From positions 248,001-312,000 of the forward strand of contig JAGBEO010000013.1 of assembly GCA_017936885.1 (NCBI GenBank): 64,000 nucleotides of DNA, given 5' to 3'. The translations under genes were made by a program, and so were the position numbers. Within the stretch, counting starts at the first letter, position 1. Each line of letters starts with the position of its first letter. This document shows positions 8,686 to 17,567 of this stretch, in pieces. A model generated the notes under the pieces. It was not told the origin of the DNA, made no database searches, and saw nothing but the letters and a program-made list of their open reading frames with translations. Origin of the DNA: Lachnospiraceae bacterium (lineage in GTDB: Bacteria; Bacillota; Clostridia; Lachnospirales; Lachnospiraceae).

Positions 8686-8924
8686 ATTTCCACGCCCCTT
8701 TCCTGCATAAGCCCAAGAATATCTTCGACTATATATTCTTTGCCCTGTGTATGCAAAACATCATATCCCGGCACAATATATTCTTTCAGAATATTACTTT
8801 TTTCTGTAAGTGCATTATATACCTTTTCAGCGCCTACACCTAGCTTGGCTGCAATGTTCTCAATACAAAATATAGCAAACTCTAATTCTTCTATATTTTG
8901 AATACTTTGATTAGGCATTTGCAT
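8682..8924 (-). CDS. DUF3791 small protein, first gene of the cassette
   Basis: An 80-residue protein with LEFAIFCIENIAAKLG, KVYNALTEKSNILKEYI, and the highly characteristic VPGYDVLHTQGKEYIVEDI that I associate with DUF3791. It is translated first, with its stop overlapping the DUF3990 start (ATGA). The ATG follows TGGAGGAG at good spacing. In an antitoxin-first operon this would be the neutralising protein; that is inference from gene order and size. Confidence 0.75.
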   Translation of the reverse strand: MQMPNQSIQNIEELEFAIFCIENIAAKLGVGAEKVYNALTEKSNILKEYIVPGYDVLHTQGKEYIVEDILGLMQERGVEI

Positions 8925-8990
8925 TTTTGCTCCTCCACATATCTATCTTGGAATCATTTCCCCGGTATATCTAAGTATTTAATCATTCCG

Positions 8991-9012
8991 GCATTTTCAT
9001 GCCTGAAAATGC
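8991..9012. promoter_or_regulatory. Palindrome upstream of the DUF3791/DUF3990 operon
   Basis: A perfect 9-bp inverted repeat (GCATTTTCA / TGAAAATGC) with a 4-nt spacer lies about 65 bp upstream of the first cassette gene. No T-tract follows. The position suits an operator for autoregulation, as is usual for toxin-antitoxin operons, but no DNA-binding domain is obvious in the three proteins. Confidence 0.45.
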
Positions 9013-9086
9013 TCCACTACGTTAAATAGTACCACAGTGCCGCCAAGAATAAAACTTAAAAATGCCAGTCACTGAAACAACTGATA

Positions 9087-9126
9087 AAAGCAGGCAGCTT
9101 CCAAAATCCCAAAAGCCGCCTGCTTT
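9087..9126 (-). terminator. Intrinsic terminator after spoIVA
   Basis: A long stem (AAAGCAGGC/GCCTGCTTT plus AGCTT/AAAGC with one mismatch) sits about 40 bp past the spoIVA stop. On the minus strand it ends in GCTTTTATC, so it can stop spoIVA transcription before the DUF3791 cassette. Confidence 0.7.
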
Positions 9127-9167
9127 ACTTGAAAATCAATCTTTTCTTTTTCCATAAAGCCATGAAC

Positions 9168-10655
9168 TCAGATAATAATACACACCATTCCGCCATTACT
9201 GTCATTGACGATCTTCTGCATCGTCTCCTGCAGCTTCACCTGGCTCTCTTCCCCGATCATGGAAATCTTGCCTGTGATACCGTCATTAACAAGCTGTTCT
9301 ACTGTCTTCCCGAAGATATTCGTCTCCCAGATTCCTTCCTCATTTGTTCCTGTATCCGAAATATACTGGATCAGATCCCTAGCCTGTTCCTCGGTTCCGA
9401 CAATCGGAGAAATCTCCGTCTCGATGCTCGCCTTAATCATATGGATACTGGGACTTTCCGCCTTAATCTTCACGCCGAACTTATTGCCCTGTCTGATTAA
9501 CTCCGGTTTCTCCAACACAATTTCTTCCCGATCCGGCATCACGACTCCGTATCCCTTGTAGCGCACAGCCTCCAGCGCATGCAGCACTTTCACATATTCC
9601 CGCTTCATCTTCGCCATATCCTTGAGGGTGGCAAGTAACTGGTATTCACTTTCGATGGATTCTCCCACCAGATCACTTAACATTTCATAATAGTAGGTAT
9701 CGTCTACATCCAGAATAATCCGCACGCTACCATCGGACATGTTAACACCGTCCAGCTTGCATTTCTTGATATATTCACTTTCCAGCAAAAACTGATTCGC
9801 AGTGATGTCCCTGATGTTATTTAAGTTGCTCATCAAAAGCTTAAGCTGCGCAATAATGTCCACTTTCATCTTGTGATCGTAAGGCAGCATTTCCACCCAC
9901 TTAGGCATATAGAATTCAATCATGGTAAGGGGAAATTCATACAGAATGTTCTCCATAATATGATTGATGTCTTCCCGCTTCAACTGTTCACAGTTGACCG
10001 GCATTACCGTAACCTGATATTTCTCACTGATCTCGTCTGCCATCCGCCTTGTCTCTTCCGCATAAGGTTTCGCGGAATTCAGCAGTACGACAAAGGGTTT
10101 CCCGAGCATCTGCAATTCTTTGATGGTTCTTTCTTCCGCTTCCAGGAAACTGTCTCTCGGAAGGTCCCCAAAGGTTCCGTCACAAGTCACTACCACCCCG
10201 ATAGTAGAATGATCCTTGATGACCTTGCGGGTGCCGATCTCTGCCGCCTTGGTAAAAGGAATTTCCTCCACGGACCATGGTGTCTTTACCATACGCTCCG
10301 CATCTTTTTCCATATGTCCCGTAGCGCCCTCTACCATATAGCCCACACAGTCAATCAAACGCACATCCACATCAATATCCGTTCCCAGTTTAATATGCGC
10401 CGCTTCCTTCGGGATAAATTTAGGCTCCGTAGTCGTAATGGTCTTGCCGCCCGCACTCTGGGGCATCTCATCCTGTGCCCGCTCTTTCTCATTTTCGTCA
10501 CTCATATAGGGAAGCACCAAAAGGTTCATAAATCGCTTGATAAACGTAGATTTACCGGTTCTGACAGGACCTACCACACCCAGATAGATTTCTCCCCCTG
10601 TTCTAAGCTGTATATCTTTATACAGATCATATGTACTATTCTGCAATAAATCCAT
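9168..10655 (-). CDS. spoIVA: Stage IV sporulation protein A
   Basis: This is the morphogenetic ATPase that forms the basement layer of the spore coat around the forespore. The 495-residue protein has a Walker A at residues 29-37 (GPVRTGKST), a switch region DVRLIDCVGYMVEGA and NSAKPYAEE as the base-specificity loop. Full length and motif order match SpoIVA across Firmicutes, and the C-terminus ends GGMVCIII, the usual localisation tail. It shows the organism is a spore-former. Its AGGAGG ribosome site lies inside a strong hairpin followed by T6, an unusual arrangement described separately. Confidence 0.96.
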   Translation of the reverse strand: MDLLQNSTYDLYKDIQLRTGGEIYLGVVGPVRTGKSTFIKRFMNLLVLPYMSDENEKERAQDEMPQSAGGKTITTTEPKFIPKEAAHIKLGTDIDVDVRLIDCVGYMVEGATGHMEKDAERMVKTPWSVEEIPFTKAAEIGTRKVIKDHSTIGVVVTCDGTFGDLPRDSFLEAEERTIKELQMLGKPFVVLLNSAKPYAEETRRMADEISEKYQVTVMPVNCEQLKREDINHIMENILYEFPLTMIEFYMPKWVEMLPYDHKMKVDIIAQLKLLMSNLNNIRDITANQFLLESEYIKKCKLDGVNMSDGSVRIILDVDDTYYYEMLSDLVGESIESEYQLLATLKDMAKMKREYVKVLHALEAVRYKGYGVVMPDREEIVLEKPELIRQGNKFGVKIKAESPSIHMIKASIETEISPIVGTEEQARDLIQYISDTGTNEEGIWETNIFGKTVEQLVNDGITGKISMIGEESQVKLQETMQKIVNDSNGGMVCIII

Positions 10656-10659
10656 AAAA

Positions 10660-10701
10660 AATCCTCCTGCTTATACTGGTAAATGTATATGCAGAAGGAT
10701 T
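10660..10701 (-). promoter_or_regulatory. Terminator-like hairpin that covers the spoIVA ribosome site
   Basis: In minus-strand RNA two 17-nt arms pair with only one G-U wobble and one A-A mismatch around an 8-nt loop. The 3' arm contains GCAGGAGGAUU, the spoIVA Shine-Dalgarno, and is followed by six Us and then the AUG. The same element can terminate lactonase transcripts and block spoIVA translation on read-through RNA. Confidence 0.7.
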
Positions 10702-10706
10702 CTAAA

Positions 10707-11768
10707 CTATTCGGCAAGTTTATGGAAAATAATACAATTTGGCTGATCCACTTTGATTTCCTTACCGTTCATGACTAACAGTCCGTTCTTTAAATCTACG
10801 TTAAAGAATGTCATCGTATTTGACTCATGATTCAAAGATACCAGATGCTTGTTGTCCGGGAACAAATTGGCATCCTTCGGATAGTCACCGCTGATCGGCA
10901 GGCATAATACTTTCTCAAGCATACCTGTTTTCTGATCAATCTTATATATAATGGTACTGTTATCACCCGCATTGGAACTTACCATATATTTGAAATCTTC
11001 GGAAATATTCAGTGCACTGGCTGCGGAACCGCCGGCATGATAATCATTCAGCGTAGAGATCGTCTGAATCTTCTCAAATTCCGGATTGCCGTCCCTTTCT
11101 TCATAAGTATACACGTCAATATAATTCTTCAATTCATGCACAATATACAAGAATTTGCCGTCCTTGGAGAATTTCATATGACGGGGCGCCGACTCCTGCT
11201 CGCTTCGTATCATATCGATAGGCTTTAACTTACCGTTCACGTGATCAAGTCTGTACACGTTCACATGATCCAGCCCCAAATCTGCCGCACACAAATATTT
11301 ATTATCTCTCGTCATCTTTACGCAGTTGACATGAGGTCTGAAATTACGTTCCGCAATACTGCCCAGACCCTTGTGATATATCTCATCTGTGATATTACCG
11401 ATTCCTCCGTCTTCTCTTAAGCGGAGTACGGTAATCTTACCATCGTGATACCCTCCTACAAACAGGAATTTATCTTCATAATCCGTGGACAGATAACAGC
11501 CTCTCATACCGTTAATGCTGCCCTCGTTGATAACTTCCAGATCACCACCGGGCATGATCTTATAAGCTTCTACACCAAAATCCGTAATCGAATAGAGGAA
11601 CTTCTGATTATGAGAAATCGAAATATAAGAAGAGTTCGTAATCTCTACCTGATTCTTCTCCGTCATTCTGCCATTCTTCATATCCACATCATAAATCTTG
11701 ATACCATAATTATCTTCCTTACCTACTGTATAGGTAGATACATATGCTACATATTTATCCTGACTCAT
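10707..11768 (-). CDS. Lactonase-family seven-bladed beta-propeller protein
   Basis: A 353-residue cytosolic protein of the 6-phosphogluconolactonase (YbhE/Pgl) / lactonase family, seen from the repeated blade motifs such as YVSTYTVGKEDNYGIKIY, FLFVGGYHDGKITVLRL, RPHVNCVKMTRDNKYLCAAD, PRHMKFSKDGKFLYIVHE and NLFPDNKHLVSLNHES. These proteins hydrolyse sugar lactones or related esters; the actual substrate is unknown. The ATG at MSQDKYVAY is preceded by GGAGGCTTACT, so I prefer it to the start six codons upstream. It precedes spoIVA on the same strand, separated by the hairpin described above. Confidence 0.85.
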   Translation of the reverse strand: MSQDKYVAYVSTYTVGKEDNYGIKIYDVDMKNGRMTEKNQVEITNSSYISISHNQKFLYSITDFGVEAYKIMPGGDLEVINEGSINGMRGCYLSTDYEDKFLFVGGYHDGKITVLRLREDGGIGNITDEIYHKGLGSIAERNFRPHVNCVKMTRDNKYLCAADLGLDHVNVYRLDHVNGKLKPIDMIRSEQESAPRHMKFSKDGKFLYIVHELKNYIDVYTYEERDGNPEFEKIQTISTLNDYHAGGSAASALNISEDFKYMVSSNAGDNSTIIYKIDQKTGMLEKVLCLPISGDYPKDANLFPDNKHLVSLNHESNTMTFFNVDLKNGLLVMNGKEIKVDQPNCIIFHKLAE

Positions 11769-11872
11769 AGTAAGCCTCCATTCCAAAGTTCTTCATTAGC
11801 CTGATTTTATCATATATTTGGGGCTTTGTTAATCATTTTCTATGAAAATTGATATTATTTTGCATTTTCCCA

Positions 11873-11900
11873 TTGACATAGCATTACTTTTTTGTATAAT
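11873..11900 (+). promoter_or_regulatory. Consensus sigma-A promoter for the regulator-pot operon
   Basis: TTGACA, 16 bp, TATAAT: both hexamers are perfect. It lies about 105 bp upstream of the XRE-cupin regulator. GTTTA-type inverted repeats immediately downstream may be operator sites. Confidence 0.8.
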
Positions 11901-11917
11901 GAGACTCAGTGCAAATG

Positions 11918-11967
11918 TTTAGTTTTAGTAAACTTTCAGTTTATTATCACTGAATTTTATAAACAGT
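11918..11967 (+). promoter_or_regulatory. Two nested GTTTA inverted repeats, possible operators
   Basis: GTTTA-7 bp-TAAAC is followed by GTTTAT-15 bp-ATAAAC, both just downstream of the promoter. The symmetric, repeated motif fits a dimeric XRE repressor binding site in the leader; that the neighbouring XRE-cupin protein binds it is inference. Confidence 0.4.
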
Positions 11968-12006
11968 TCTGACACTTGTTTAATGACGGAAACGGAAGGA
12001 TTTTTT

Positions 12007-12567
12007 ATGGACAGCAATGCAAATAAAATGGACATCGGTAATAAGATCAGGGAATTGCGTAATCAGAAAGGATTGACACAGGAAGAATTAGCCGACCGCT
12101 GTGAATTATCAAAGGGCTTTATCAGTCAGTTAGAGAATGATTTAACCTCCCCGTCCATTGCAACCTTAATCGATATCCTGCAATGTCTCGGCACCGATTT
12201 GAAACACTTTTTCAATGATGCGGACGATAAGCAGATTGTATTCCGAAATGAGGATTTCTTCGAAAAGATTGACAGTGACTTACACAATAAAATCGAATGG
12301 ATCATTCCAAACGCCCAGAAAAATATGATGGAACCGATCCGCGTCACATTAGAGCCTGACGGTTCCACCTATCCGGACCAGCCTCATGACGGGGAAGAAT
12401 TCGGTTATGTACTCTCCGGCTCCATCACGATTATCATTGGTAACCGCAGTATGAAAGCCAAAAAAGGAGAAGCTTTTTATTATACGGCAGGCGCCGAACA
12501 TTATATTAAAGCAAACGGGAAAACCGGCGCTGTATTTTTATGGATCAGCACACCGCCTAATTTCTGA
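12007..12567 (+). CDS. XRE-family regulator with C-terminal cupin (PuuR-like)
   Basis: A 186-residue protein with an N-terminal XRE helix-turn-helix (KIRELRNQKGLTQEELADRC and LSKGFISQLENDLTSPS) and a C-terminal cupin barrel (about residues 110-180; PDQPHDGEEFGYVLSG, and AFYYTAGAEHYIKANG). This architecture is that of PuuR and relatives, which sense polyamines or other small molecules. I start at the ATG with AAGGA 7-8 nt upstream instead of the one 24 bp earlier. It directly precedes potABCD on the same strand, so it is probably the polyamine-responsive regulator of that operon. Confidence 0.9.
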   Translation: MDSNANKMDIGNKIRELRNQKGLTQEELADRCELSKGFISQLENDLTSPSIATLIDILQCLGTDLKHFFNDADDKQIVFRNEDFFEKIDSDLHNKIEWIIPNAQKNMMEPIRVTLEPDGSTYPDQPHDGEEFGYVLSGSITIIIGNRSMKAKKGEAFYYTAGAEHYIKANGKTGAVFLWISTPPNF

Positions 12568-12574
12568 TATTGAC

Positions 12575-12589
12575 GGCAGGCAACCTGCC
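12575..12589 (+). promoter_or_regulatory. Small GC hairpin between the regulator and potA
   Basis: GGCAGG-CAA-CCTGCC followed by TTATT. It is too weak a T-tract for full termination but could attenuate expression or protect the downstream pot transcript. Confidence 0.35.
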
Positions 12590-12618
12590 TTATTACACAC
12601 AACACAGGAGGAATTTCC

Positions 12619-13692
12619 ATGTCAAAAGAATTAATTCACTTAAGCAACATTTCCAAATCCTTTGACGGACAAATGGTGTTAGATGACTTGAATCTGAAGA
12701 TTCACGAAAATGAATTCGTTACTCTTCTTGGCCCAAGCGGCTGCGGTAAGACCACTACCCTGCGTATCCTAGGCGGATTTACAAGCCCCGATACCGGCAA
12801 GGTCTATTTTGACGGACAGGATATCACCAGAATTCCTCCTAACAAAAGACAGCTTAATACGGTCTTTCAGAAATACGCCCTCTTTACGCATATGACGATT
12901 GCGGAAAATATCGCTTTTGGCTTAAAAATCAAGAAAAAATCTAAAAGCTACATAAATGATAAAATCAAATACGCTCTGAAACTGGTGAATCTGGAGGGTT
13001 ATGAGAACCGTATGCCCGACTCCTTAAGCGGCGGTCAGCAGCAGCGTATCGCTATTGCCAGAGCGATTGTCAACGAGCCGAAAATTCTTTTGTTGGATGA
13101 ACCGCTTGGTGCTCTTGACCTGAAGCTCCGTCAGGAAATGCAGTATGAATTAATCCGTATGAAGAATGAACTTGGTATTACTTTCGTCTACGTAACCCAT
13201 GATCAGGAAGAAGCCCTTACCATGTCCGATACGATCGTTGTTATGAATCAGGGATACATTCAGCAGATCGGCTCTCCAGAGTCCATCTACAATGAGCCTG
13301 AGAATGCTTTTGTGGCGGATTTTATCGGCGACAGCAATATCATCCCTGCCATCATGATTGAGGATAAATTAGTCAGCATTTTAGATACCAGATTCGCCTG
13401 TGTAGACACGGGATTTGGTCACAATAAACCGGTAGATGTAGTCATCCGTCCTGAGGATGTGGAATTGGTAGAACCTGACCAGGGCACGATTCAGGGTGTG
13501 GTAACCCACATGATCTTTAAGGGCGTACACTATGAGATGGAAGTTATGGCAAATGGCTTTGAGTGGCTGGTACACTCTACTACCATGTTCCCTGTAGGCA
13601 AACAGGTCGGCATTAAAGTAGATCCCTTTAACATCCAGATCATGAACAAACCGGAATCTGAAGACGAGGAGGCGGCAGCAATTGACATCTAA
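12619..13692 (+). CDS. potA: Spermidine/putrescine ABC transporter, ATP-binding subunit
   Basis: A 357-residue ATPase that drives polyamine import. Walker A is GPSGCGKTT (residues 38-46), followed by a Q-loop [13 protein letters not shown], the signature [15 protein letters not shown], Walker [13 protein letters not shown], and the switch His in [11 protein letters not shown]. The C-terminal ~110 residues form the TOBE regulatory domain ([13 protein letters not shown]). The ATG follows ACAGGAGGAATTTCC. Its end overlaps the start of potB. Gene order A-B-C-D and the upstream PuuR-like regulator support the polyamine assignment. Confidence 0.95.
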   Translation: MSKELIHLSNISKSFDGQMVLDDLNLKIHENEFVTLLGPSGCGKTTTLRILGGFTSPDTGKVYFDGQDITRIPPNKRQLNTVFQKYALFTHMTIAENIAFGLKIKKKSKSYINDKIKYALKLVNLEGYENRMPDSLSGGQQQRIAIARAIVNEPKILLLDEPLGALDLKLRQEMQYELIRMKNELGITFVYVTHDQEEALTMSDTIVVMNQGYIQQIGSPESIYNEPENAFVADFIGDSNIIPAIMIEDKLVSILDTRFACVDTGFGHNKPVDVVIRPEDVELVEPDQGTIQGVVTHMIFKGVHYEMEVMANGFEWLVHSTTMFPVGKQVGIKVDPFNIQIMNKPESEDEEAAAIDI

Positions 13693-14500
13693 GAGCAAAT
13701 GGTTGTCTGCACCTTATGTTTTATGGTCAATAATCTTTATTGTCATTCCGTTAGGTATGATCTTCTATTACGGACTGACAGATAAAACAGGTGCATTCAC
13801 ATTGGAAAATATTACAGCGATTATGACGGCAGAACATGCTAAGGCATTATGGTTATCCATTCTGCTCTCCTTCATCAGCACATTGATCTGCTTTCTGCTG
13901 GCTTATCCCCTTGCGATGATTCTTGCCAACATGAAGGTGAACCAGCACAGTTTTATTATTTTGATTTTTATTCTGCCTATGTGGATGAATTTCCTTCTTC
14001 GTACCCTTGCATGGCAGACTCTTTTGGAAAAAAGCGGTGTGATAAATAATATATTGAACTTTTTACATTTACCTAATATCAATATCATCAACACCCCCTA
14101 TGCTATTGTACTGGGTATGGTGTATAATTTCCTGCCATTTATGGTTTTGCCGCTTTATAACGTATTGTCCAAGATTGATGAAAACGTAATGAATGCCGCA
14201 AAGGATTTAGGAGCTAACAGTGTCTATACCTTTTTCCGTATTACACTGCCCTTATCCATACCCGGTATCATCAGCGGTATCACGATGGTATTCGTACCGG
14301 CGCTGACGACCTTCGTCATCAGCACCCTGCTTGGCGGCAGCAAGATTCTGCTGATCGGCAATGTCATTGAGCAGGAATTTACACAGGCATCCAACTGGCA
14401 CTTAGGAAGCGGTCTCTCTATTGTATTAATGATTTTCATTATCCTCAATATGATCGCATCCGCTGTTTTTGACAAAGATGGAGAGGGGGCAATGCTATGA
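13682..14500 (+). CDS. potB: Spermidine/putrescine ABC transporter, permease
   Basis: A 272-residue integral membrane subunit with about six hydrophobic segments and the binding-protein-dependent permease EAA loop ([18 protein letters not shown] followed by LPLSIPGI), which docks to PotA. It starts with TTG, placed after GAGGAGG and overlapping the last codons of potA, so translation is coupled. It ends with ATGA, overlapping potC. It pairs with PotC to form the channel. Confidence 0.93.
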   Translation: MTSKSKWLSAPYVLWSIIFIVIPLGMIFYYGLTDKTGAFTLENITAIMTAEHAKALWLSILLSFISTLICFLLAYPLAMILANMKVNQHSFIILIFILPMWMNFLLRTLAWQTLLEKSGVINNILNFLHLPNINIINTPYAIVLGMVYNFLPFMVLPLYNVLSKIDENVMNAAKDLGANSVYTFFRITLPLSIPGIISGITMVFVPALTTFVISTLLGGSKILLIGNVIEQEFTQASNWHLGSGLSIVLMIFIILNMIASAVFDKDGEGAML

Positions 14501-15279
14501 GAAACACAGCCAGGAAAATCTATATTGCCCTGATTTTTATCTTCCTGTACGCACCCATCTTCACCTTGATGGTGCTGTCCTTCAATGCCAGCAAGACAAG
14601 AGCTAAATGGGGCGGCTTTACCTTTAAATGGTACAGTGCACTCTTCCAGAACCGGGACATTATGGAAGCGCTTGTCAACACACTGCTTATTGCAGTCATC
14701 TCGTCACTTGTGGCTACGGTAATCGGTACGATCGCCTGCGTATCCATGAGCGGCATGAAGCGTAAAACCAGATCGATCCTGTTAGGAATTACCAATATTC
14801 CTATGTTAAATGCGGATATCGTAACCGGTATCTCGCTGATGCTTCTTTTCATCAGCTTCGGGATTCGGTTCGGTGTGGGAACTATCCTGTTATCACACAT
14901 TACCTTTAATATTCCTTATGTGATCTTGAGCATTATGCCTCGTATGAAGCAGTTAAACCCAAGTACATACGAAGCGGCTTTAGATTTAGGAGCATCCCAT
15001 ACCACCGCTTTTTTCAAGGTGGTTTTTCCGGATTTGCTGCCCGGTATTCTGTCGGGATTTCTGATGGCATTTACAATGTCACTGGATGATTTTATTATCA
15101 CCCATTTTACAAAAGGCGCCGGTGTAGATACTCTTTCAACCAAAATCTATACCGAAGTGAAAAAAGGTATTAAACCGGAGATGTATGCTTTATCTACGAT
15201 CATCTTTGTGACCGTGCTGCTTCTGCTGATTTTAGTCAACATGGCTCCCAGCGGCAAAAATGAAAAAGCTGACAAATAA
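14497..15279 (+). CDS. potC: Spermidine/putrescine ABC transporter, permease
   Basis: A 260-residue permease with six predicted membrane segments and the EAA motif EAALDLGASHTTAFFKVVFP. PotC features include LMVLSFNASKTRAKWGGF near the N-terminus and the SLDDFIITHFTKGAG segment near the C-terminus. It overlaps potB by 4 bp. A 140-bp gap follows before potD, longer than the other gaps in the operon. Confidence 0.94.
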   Translation: MRNTARKIYIALIFIFLYAPIFTLMVLSFNASKTRAKWGGFTFKWYSALFQNRDIMEALVNTLLIAVISSLVATVIGTIACVSMSGMKRKTRSILLGITNIPMLNADIVTGISLMLLFISFGIRFGVGTILLSHITFNIPYVILSIMPRMKQLNPSTYEAALDLGASHTTAFFKVVFPDLLPGILSGFLMAFTMSLDDFIITHFTKGAGVDTLSTKIYTEVKKGIKPEMYALSTIIFVTVLLLLILVNMAPSGKNEKADK

Positions 15280-15419
15280 CTCACTGCTATTTTTATAAAT
15301 ACATTTTTGAAAAAATTTGAAAGCAATGACGCATGAATAAAGTTGACTAAATTGAGTTTGAAATACAGTATGAATAAAATTTACGGATTGGTGGCAATCC
15401 AAAATGGAGGAAAACTATT

Positions 15420-16493
15420 ATGAAAAAAAAGAATGTAAAAACAGCAATCCTTACCGTCTCCTGCGCACTTACCGCCATGGCAGCTCTGACCGGCTGCGGT
15501 TCCTCAGGAGGCGAGAACGGCGAAGTTATTGTATATAACTGGGGGGAATATATCGATCCAGAAACCATTGATATGTTCGAAGAAGAAACAGGCATTAAAG
15601 TAATCTATGACGAATTTGAGACCAACGAAACAATGTATCCCAAAGTAGAATCCGGCGCCGCCTCCTATGATGTGGTCTGCCCTTCCGACTATATGATCAG
15701 CAAGATGATCGAAAATGATATGCTGGCGGAACTCAACTTTGATAATATGCCCAATGCCAAAGCCAATATCGGTGAACAATACTATGAACAGTCCAAAGGC
15801 TTCGACCCGGATAACAAGTATTCTGTCCCTTACTGCTGGGGAACCGTAGGCATTCTCTATAATCAGACGATGGTCGATGAACCGATTACAAGCTGGGCGC
15901 AGCTTTGGGATGAAAAGTATGCCGACAATATCTTAATGCAGGATTCTGTCCGTGACGCCTTTATGGTAGCCGAGAAGTTACATGGTTTCTCTCTCAATAC
16001 GGTAGACCCAGAAGAGTTAGAGACCGCCAAGAACTCTCTCATCGAGCAGAAACCCCTGGTGCAGGCATATGTGATCGATCAGGTACGTGACAAAATGATC
16101 GGCGGCGAAGCAGCGATCGGTGTTATCTATTCCGGAGAAGCAATCTATACCCAGCGCGAAAATCCTGATCTGGTATATGTGATCCCGGAAGAAGGCAGTA
16201 ATGTGTGGATCGATTCCTGGGTTGTTTTAAAAGACGCTCCGAACAAGGAAAATGCGGAGAAATTTATTGATTTTATGTGCCGCAGCGACATTGCCGTTAA
16301 GAACTTCGAATATATTACCTACTCGACCCCTAACGATGCCGCCCGCGAACTGATCGAGGATGAAGATATCAAGAATTCCGAAATTGCTTTCCCGGATCTG
16401 TCCCAGTATGATAATCTGGAAGTCTACGTATACCTCGGCGAAGAAGGCGATGCTCTTTATAATGAAATGTGGAAAGAAGTAAAATCAAACTAA
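15420..16493 (+). CDS. potD: Spermidine/putrescine-binding lipoprotein
   Basis: A 357-residue extracellular solute-binding protein anchored by lipid: signal peptide with lipobox ALTGC, Cys at residue 26. The mature protein opens VIVYNWGEYIDPETIDMFEE, the hallmark of PotD/PotF, and contains SYDVVCPSDYMISKMI and AIGVIYSGEA, typical binding-cleft segments. The start has GGAGGAAAACTATT upstream, and a 6-bp hairpin (GGATTG-GTGG-CAATCC) precedes the ribosome site. Its stop codon overlaps the ATG of the next gene (TAATG). Confidence 0.95.
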   Translation: MKKKNVKTAILTVSCALTAMAALTGCGSSGGENGEVIVYNWGEYIDPETIDMFEEETGIKVIYDEFETNETMYPKVESGAASYDVVCPSDYMISKMIENDMLAELNFDNMPNAKANIGEQYYEQSKGFDPDNKYSVPYCWGTVGILYNQTMVDEPITSWAQLWDEKYADNILMQDSVRDAFMVAEKLHGFSLNTVDPEELETAKNSLIEQKPLVQAYVIDQVRDKMIGGEAAIGVIYSGEAIYTQRENPDLVYVIPEEGSNVWIDSWVVLKDAPNKENAEKFIDFMCRSDIAVKNFEYITYSTPNDAARELIEDEDIKNSEIAFPDLSQYDNLEVYVYLGEEGDALYNEMWKEVKSN

Positions 16494-17449
16494 TGACCCG
16501 TACATTAACTTACCAAATCAAATCAGACGCGCAGACAGTAAAGGAATTTCTGTCTGCGCAAGGTTTTTCCAGACAGACGATCATCGCTTTAAAGAAACAG
16601 CCGGAAAGCATACTTGTAGGCGGAATCTGGGTACACGTAAATCACATCCTTCACTGCGGTGACATGCTCACAATTACGCTGTCCGAACCCCTTTCCTCAG
16701 AAAAAATCGTCCCCGTATCCCTGCCCCTTGACATCGTGTATGAGGACGAGGATATTCTTGTTGTGAACAAACCTGCAGATATGCCCATTCACCCTTCCCT
16801 GAATAACTATGATAATACGCTGGCAAACGCCGTCGCCTATTACTATCTGTCACAGAATACCCCTTTTATTTTCCGCTGTATCAATCGTCTCGACAGAGAT
16901 ACCACGGGTCTTACTGTCATCGCTAAGAACCAGTTGAGTGCAGGGATTCTCTCCGAACAGATGGCTCGCCGTGAGATAAAGCGGGAATATATTGCGATTG
17001 TGGCTGGTATCGGTCTGCCTGAAAGCGGTATCATTGATGCGCCTATTGCCCGCGTAAACGGCTCTACGATCGAACGGCATGTGGATTTCACAATGGGAGA
17101 ACGAGCGGTCACACATTATCAAGTGAAGAAAACATATCCTTCCAAACATCTCACACTGGTGCGTCTCTGGCTGGAAACCGGACGTACCCATCAGATTCGT
17201 GTTCATATGAAGTATTTAGGTTATCCGCTTCTTGGGGATTTCCTGTATAATCCGCCGTCAAAAATTCTTCCCTCTGCAGATGATGCTGCAACAGATGACC
17301 GTCCGTCTATAGAGACATCTTCTAAAAATCAAAAGATCAGCCGTCAGGCACTTCATGCCCAAAAGCTGACCTTTATCCATCCGCTCACCAAAGAGCCCCT
17401 TACATTTGAAGCTCCGATTCCCGAAGATATGCATTCATTGTTGCTGTAG
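16493..17449 (+). CDS. RluA-family rRNA/tRNA pseudouridine synthase
   Basis: A 318-residue enzyme that converts uridine to pseudouridine in RNA. It has an N-terminal S4-like RNA-binding region (VKEFLSAQGFSRQTIIALKK) and the catalytic RluA core with the Asp motif in RCINRLDRDTTGLTVIAKN, then GRTHQIRVHMKYLGYPLLGD. Target specificity (RluC, RluD or other) cannot be assigned. The ATG overlaps the potD stop by one base (TAATG); an in-frame GTG eight codons earlier lies inside potD. Coupling of an RNA modification enzyme to a transport operon is unusual. Confidence 0.92.
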   Translation: MTRTLTYQIKSDAQTVKEFLSAQGFSRQTIIALKKQPESILVGGIWVHVNHILHCGDMLTITLSEPLSSEKIVPVSLPLDIVYEDEDILVVNKPADMPIHPSLNNYDNTLANAVAYYYLSQNTPFIFRCINRLDRDTTGLTVIAKNQLSAGILSEQMARREIKREYIAIVAGIGLPESGIIDAPIARVNGSTIERHVDFTMGERAVTHYQVKKTYPSKHLTLVRLWLETGRTHQIRVHMKYLGYPLLGDFLYNPPSKILPSADDAATDDRPSIETSSKNQKISRQALHAQKLTFIHPLTKEPLTFEAPIPEDMHSLLL

Positions 17450-17453
17450 TGTG

Positions 17454-17561
17454 TATACTACTGTTTCTGCTTATACTGCTGTTTCATCCTACACTGCTGT
17501 TTTAGTCTATGCCACTGTTTCAGATTATGTTATTGTTCCGTCTTATATTGTTGTTATACCC
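17454..17561. repeat. Six copies of a degenerate 18-bp tandem repeat
   Basis: Between the RluA-family stop and the converging lipoprotein gene, six consecutive 18-bp units follow the pattern TAyACTGCTGTTTCAdyy with growing divergence towards the right. Read on the plus strand in one frame they encode a six-residue repeat (Y-T-A-V-S-x). There is no start codon or ribosome site for it, and the frame differs from the upstream gene. Confidence 0.75.
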
Positions 17562-17567
17562 TTTGCA

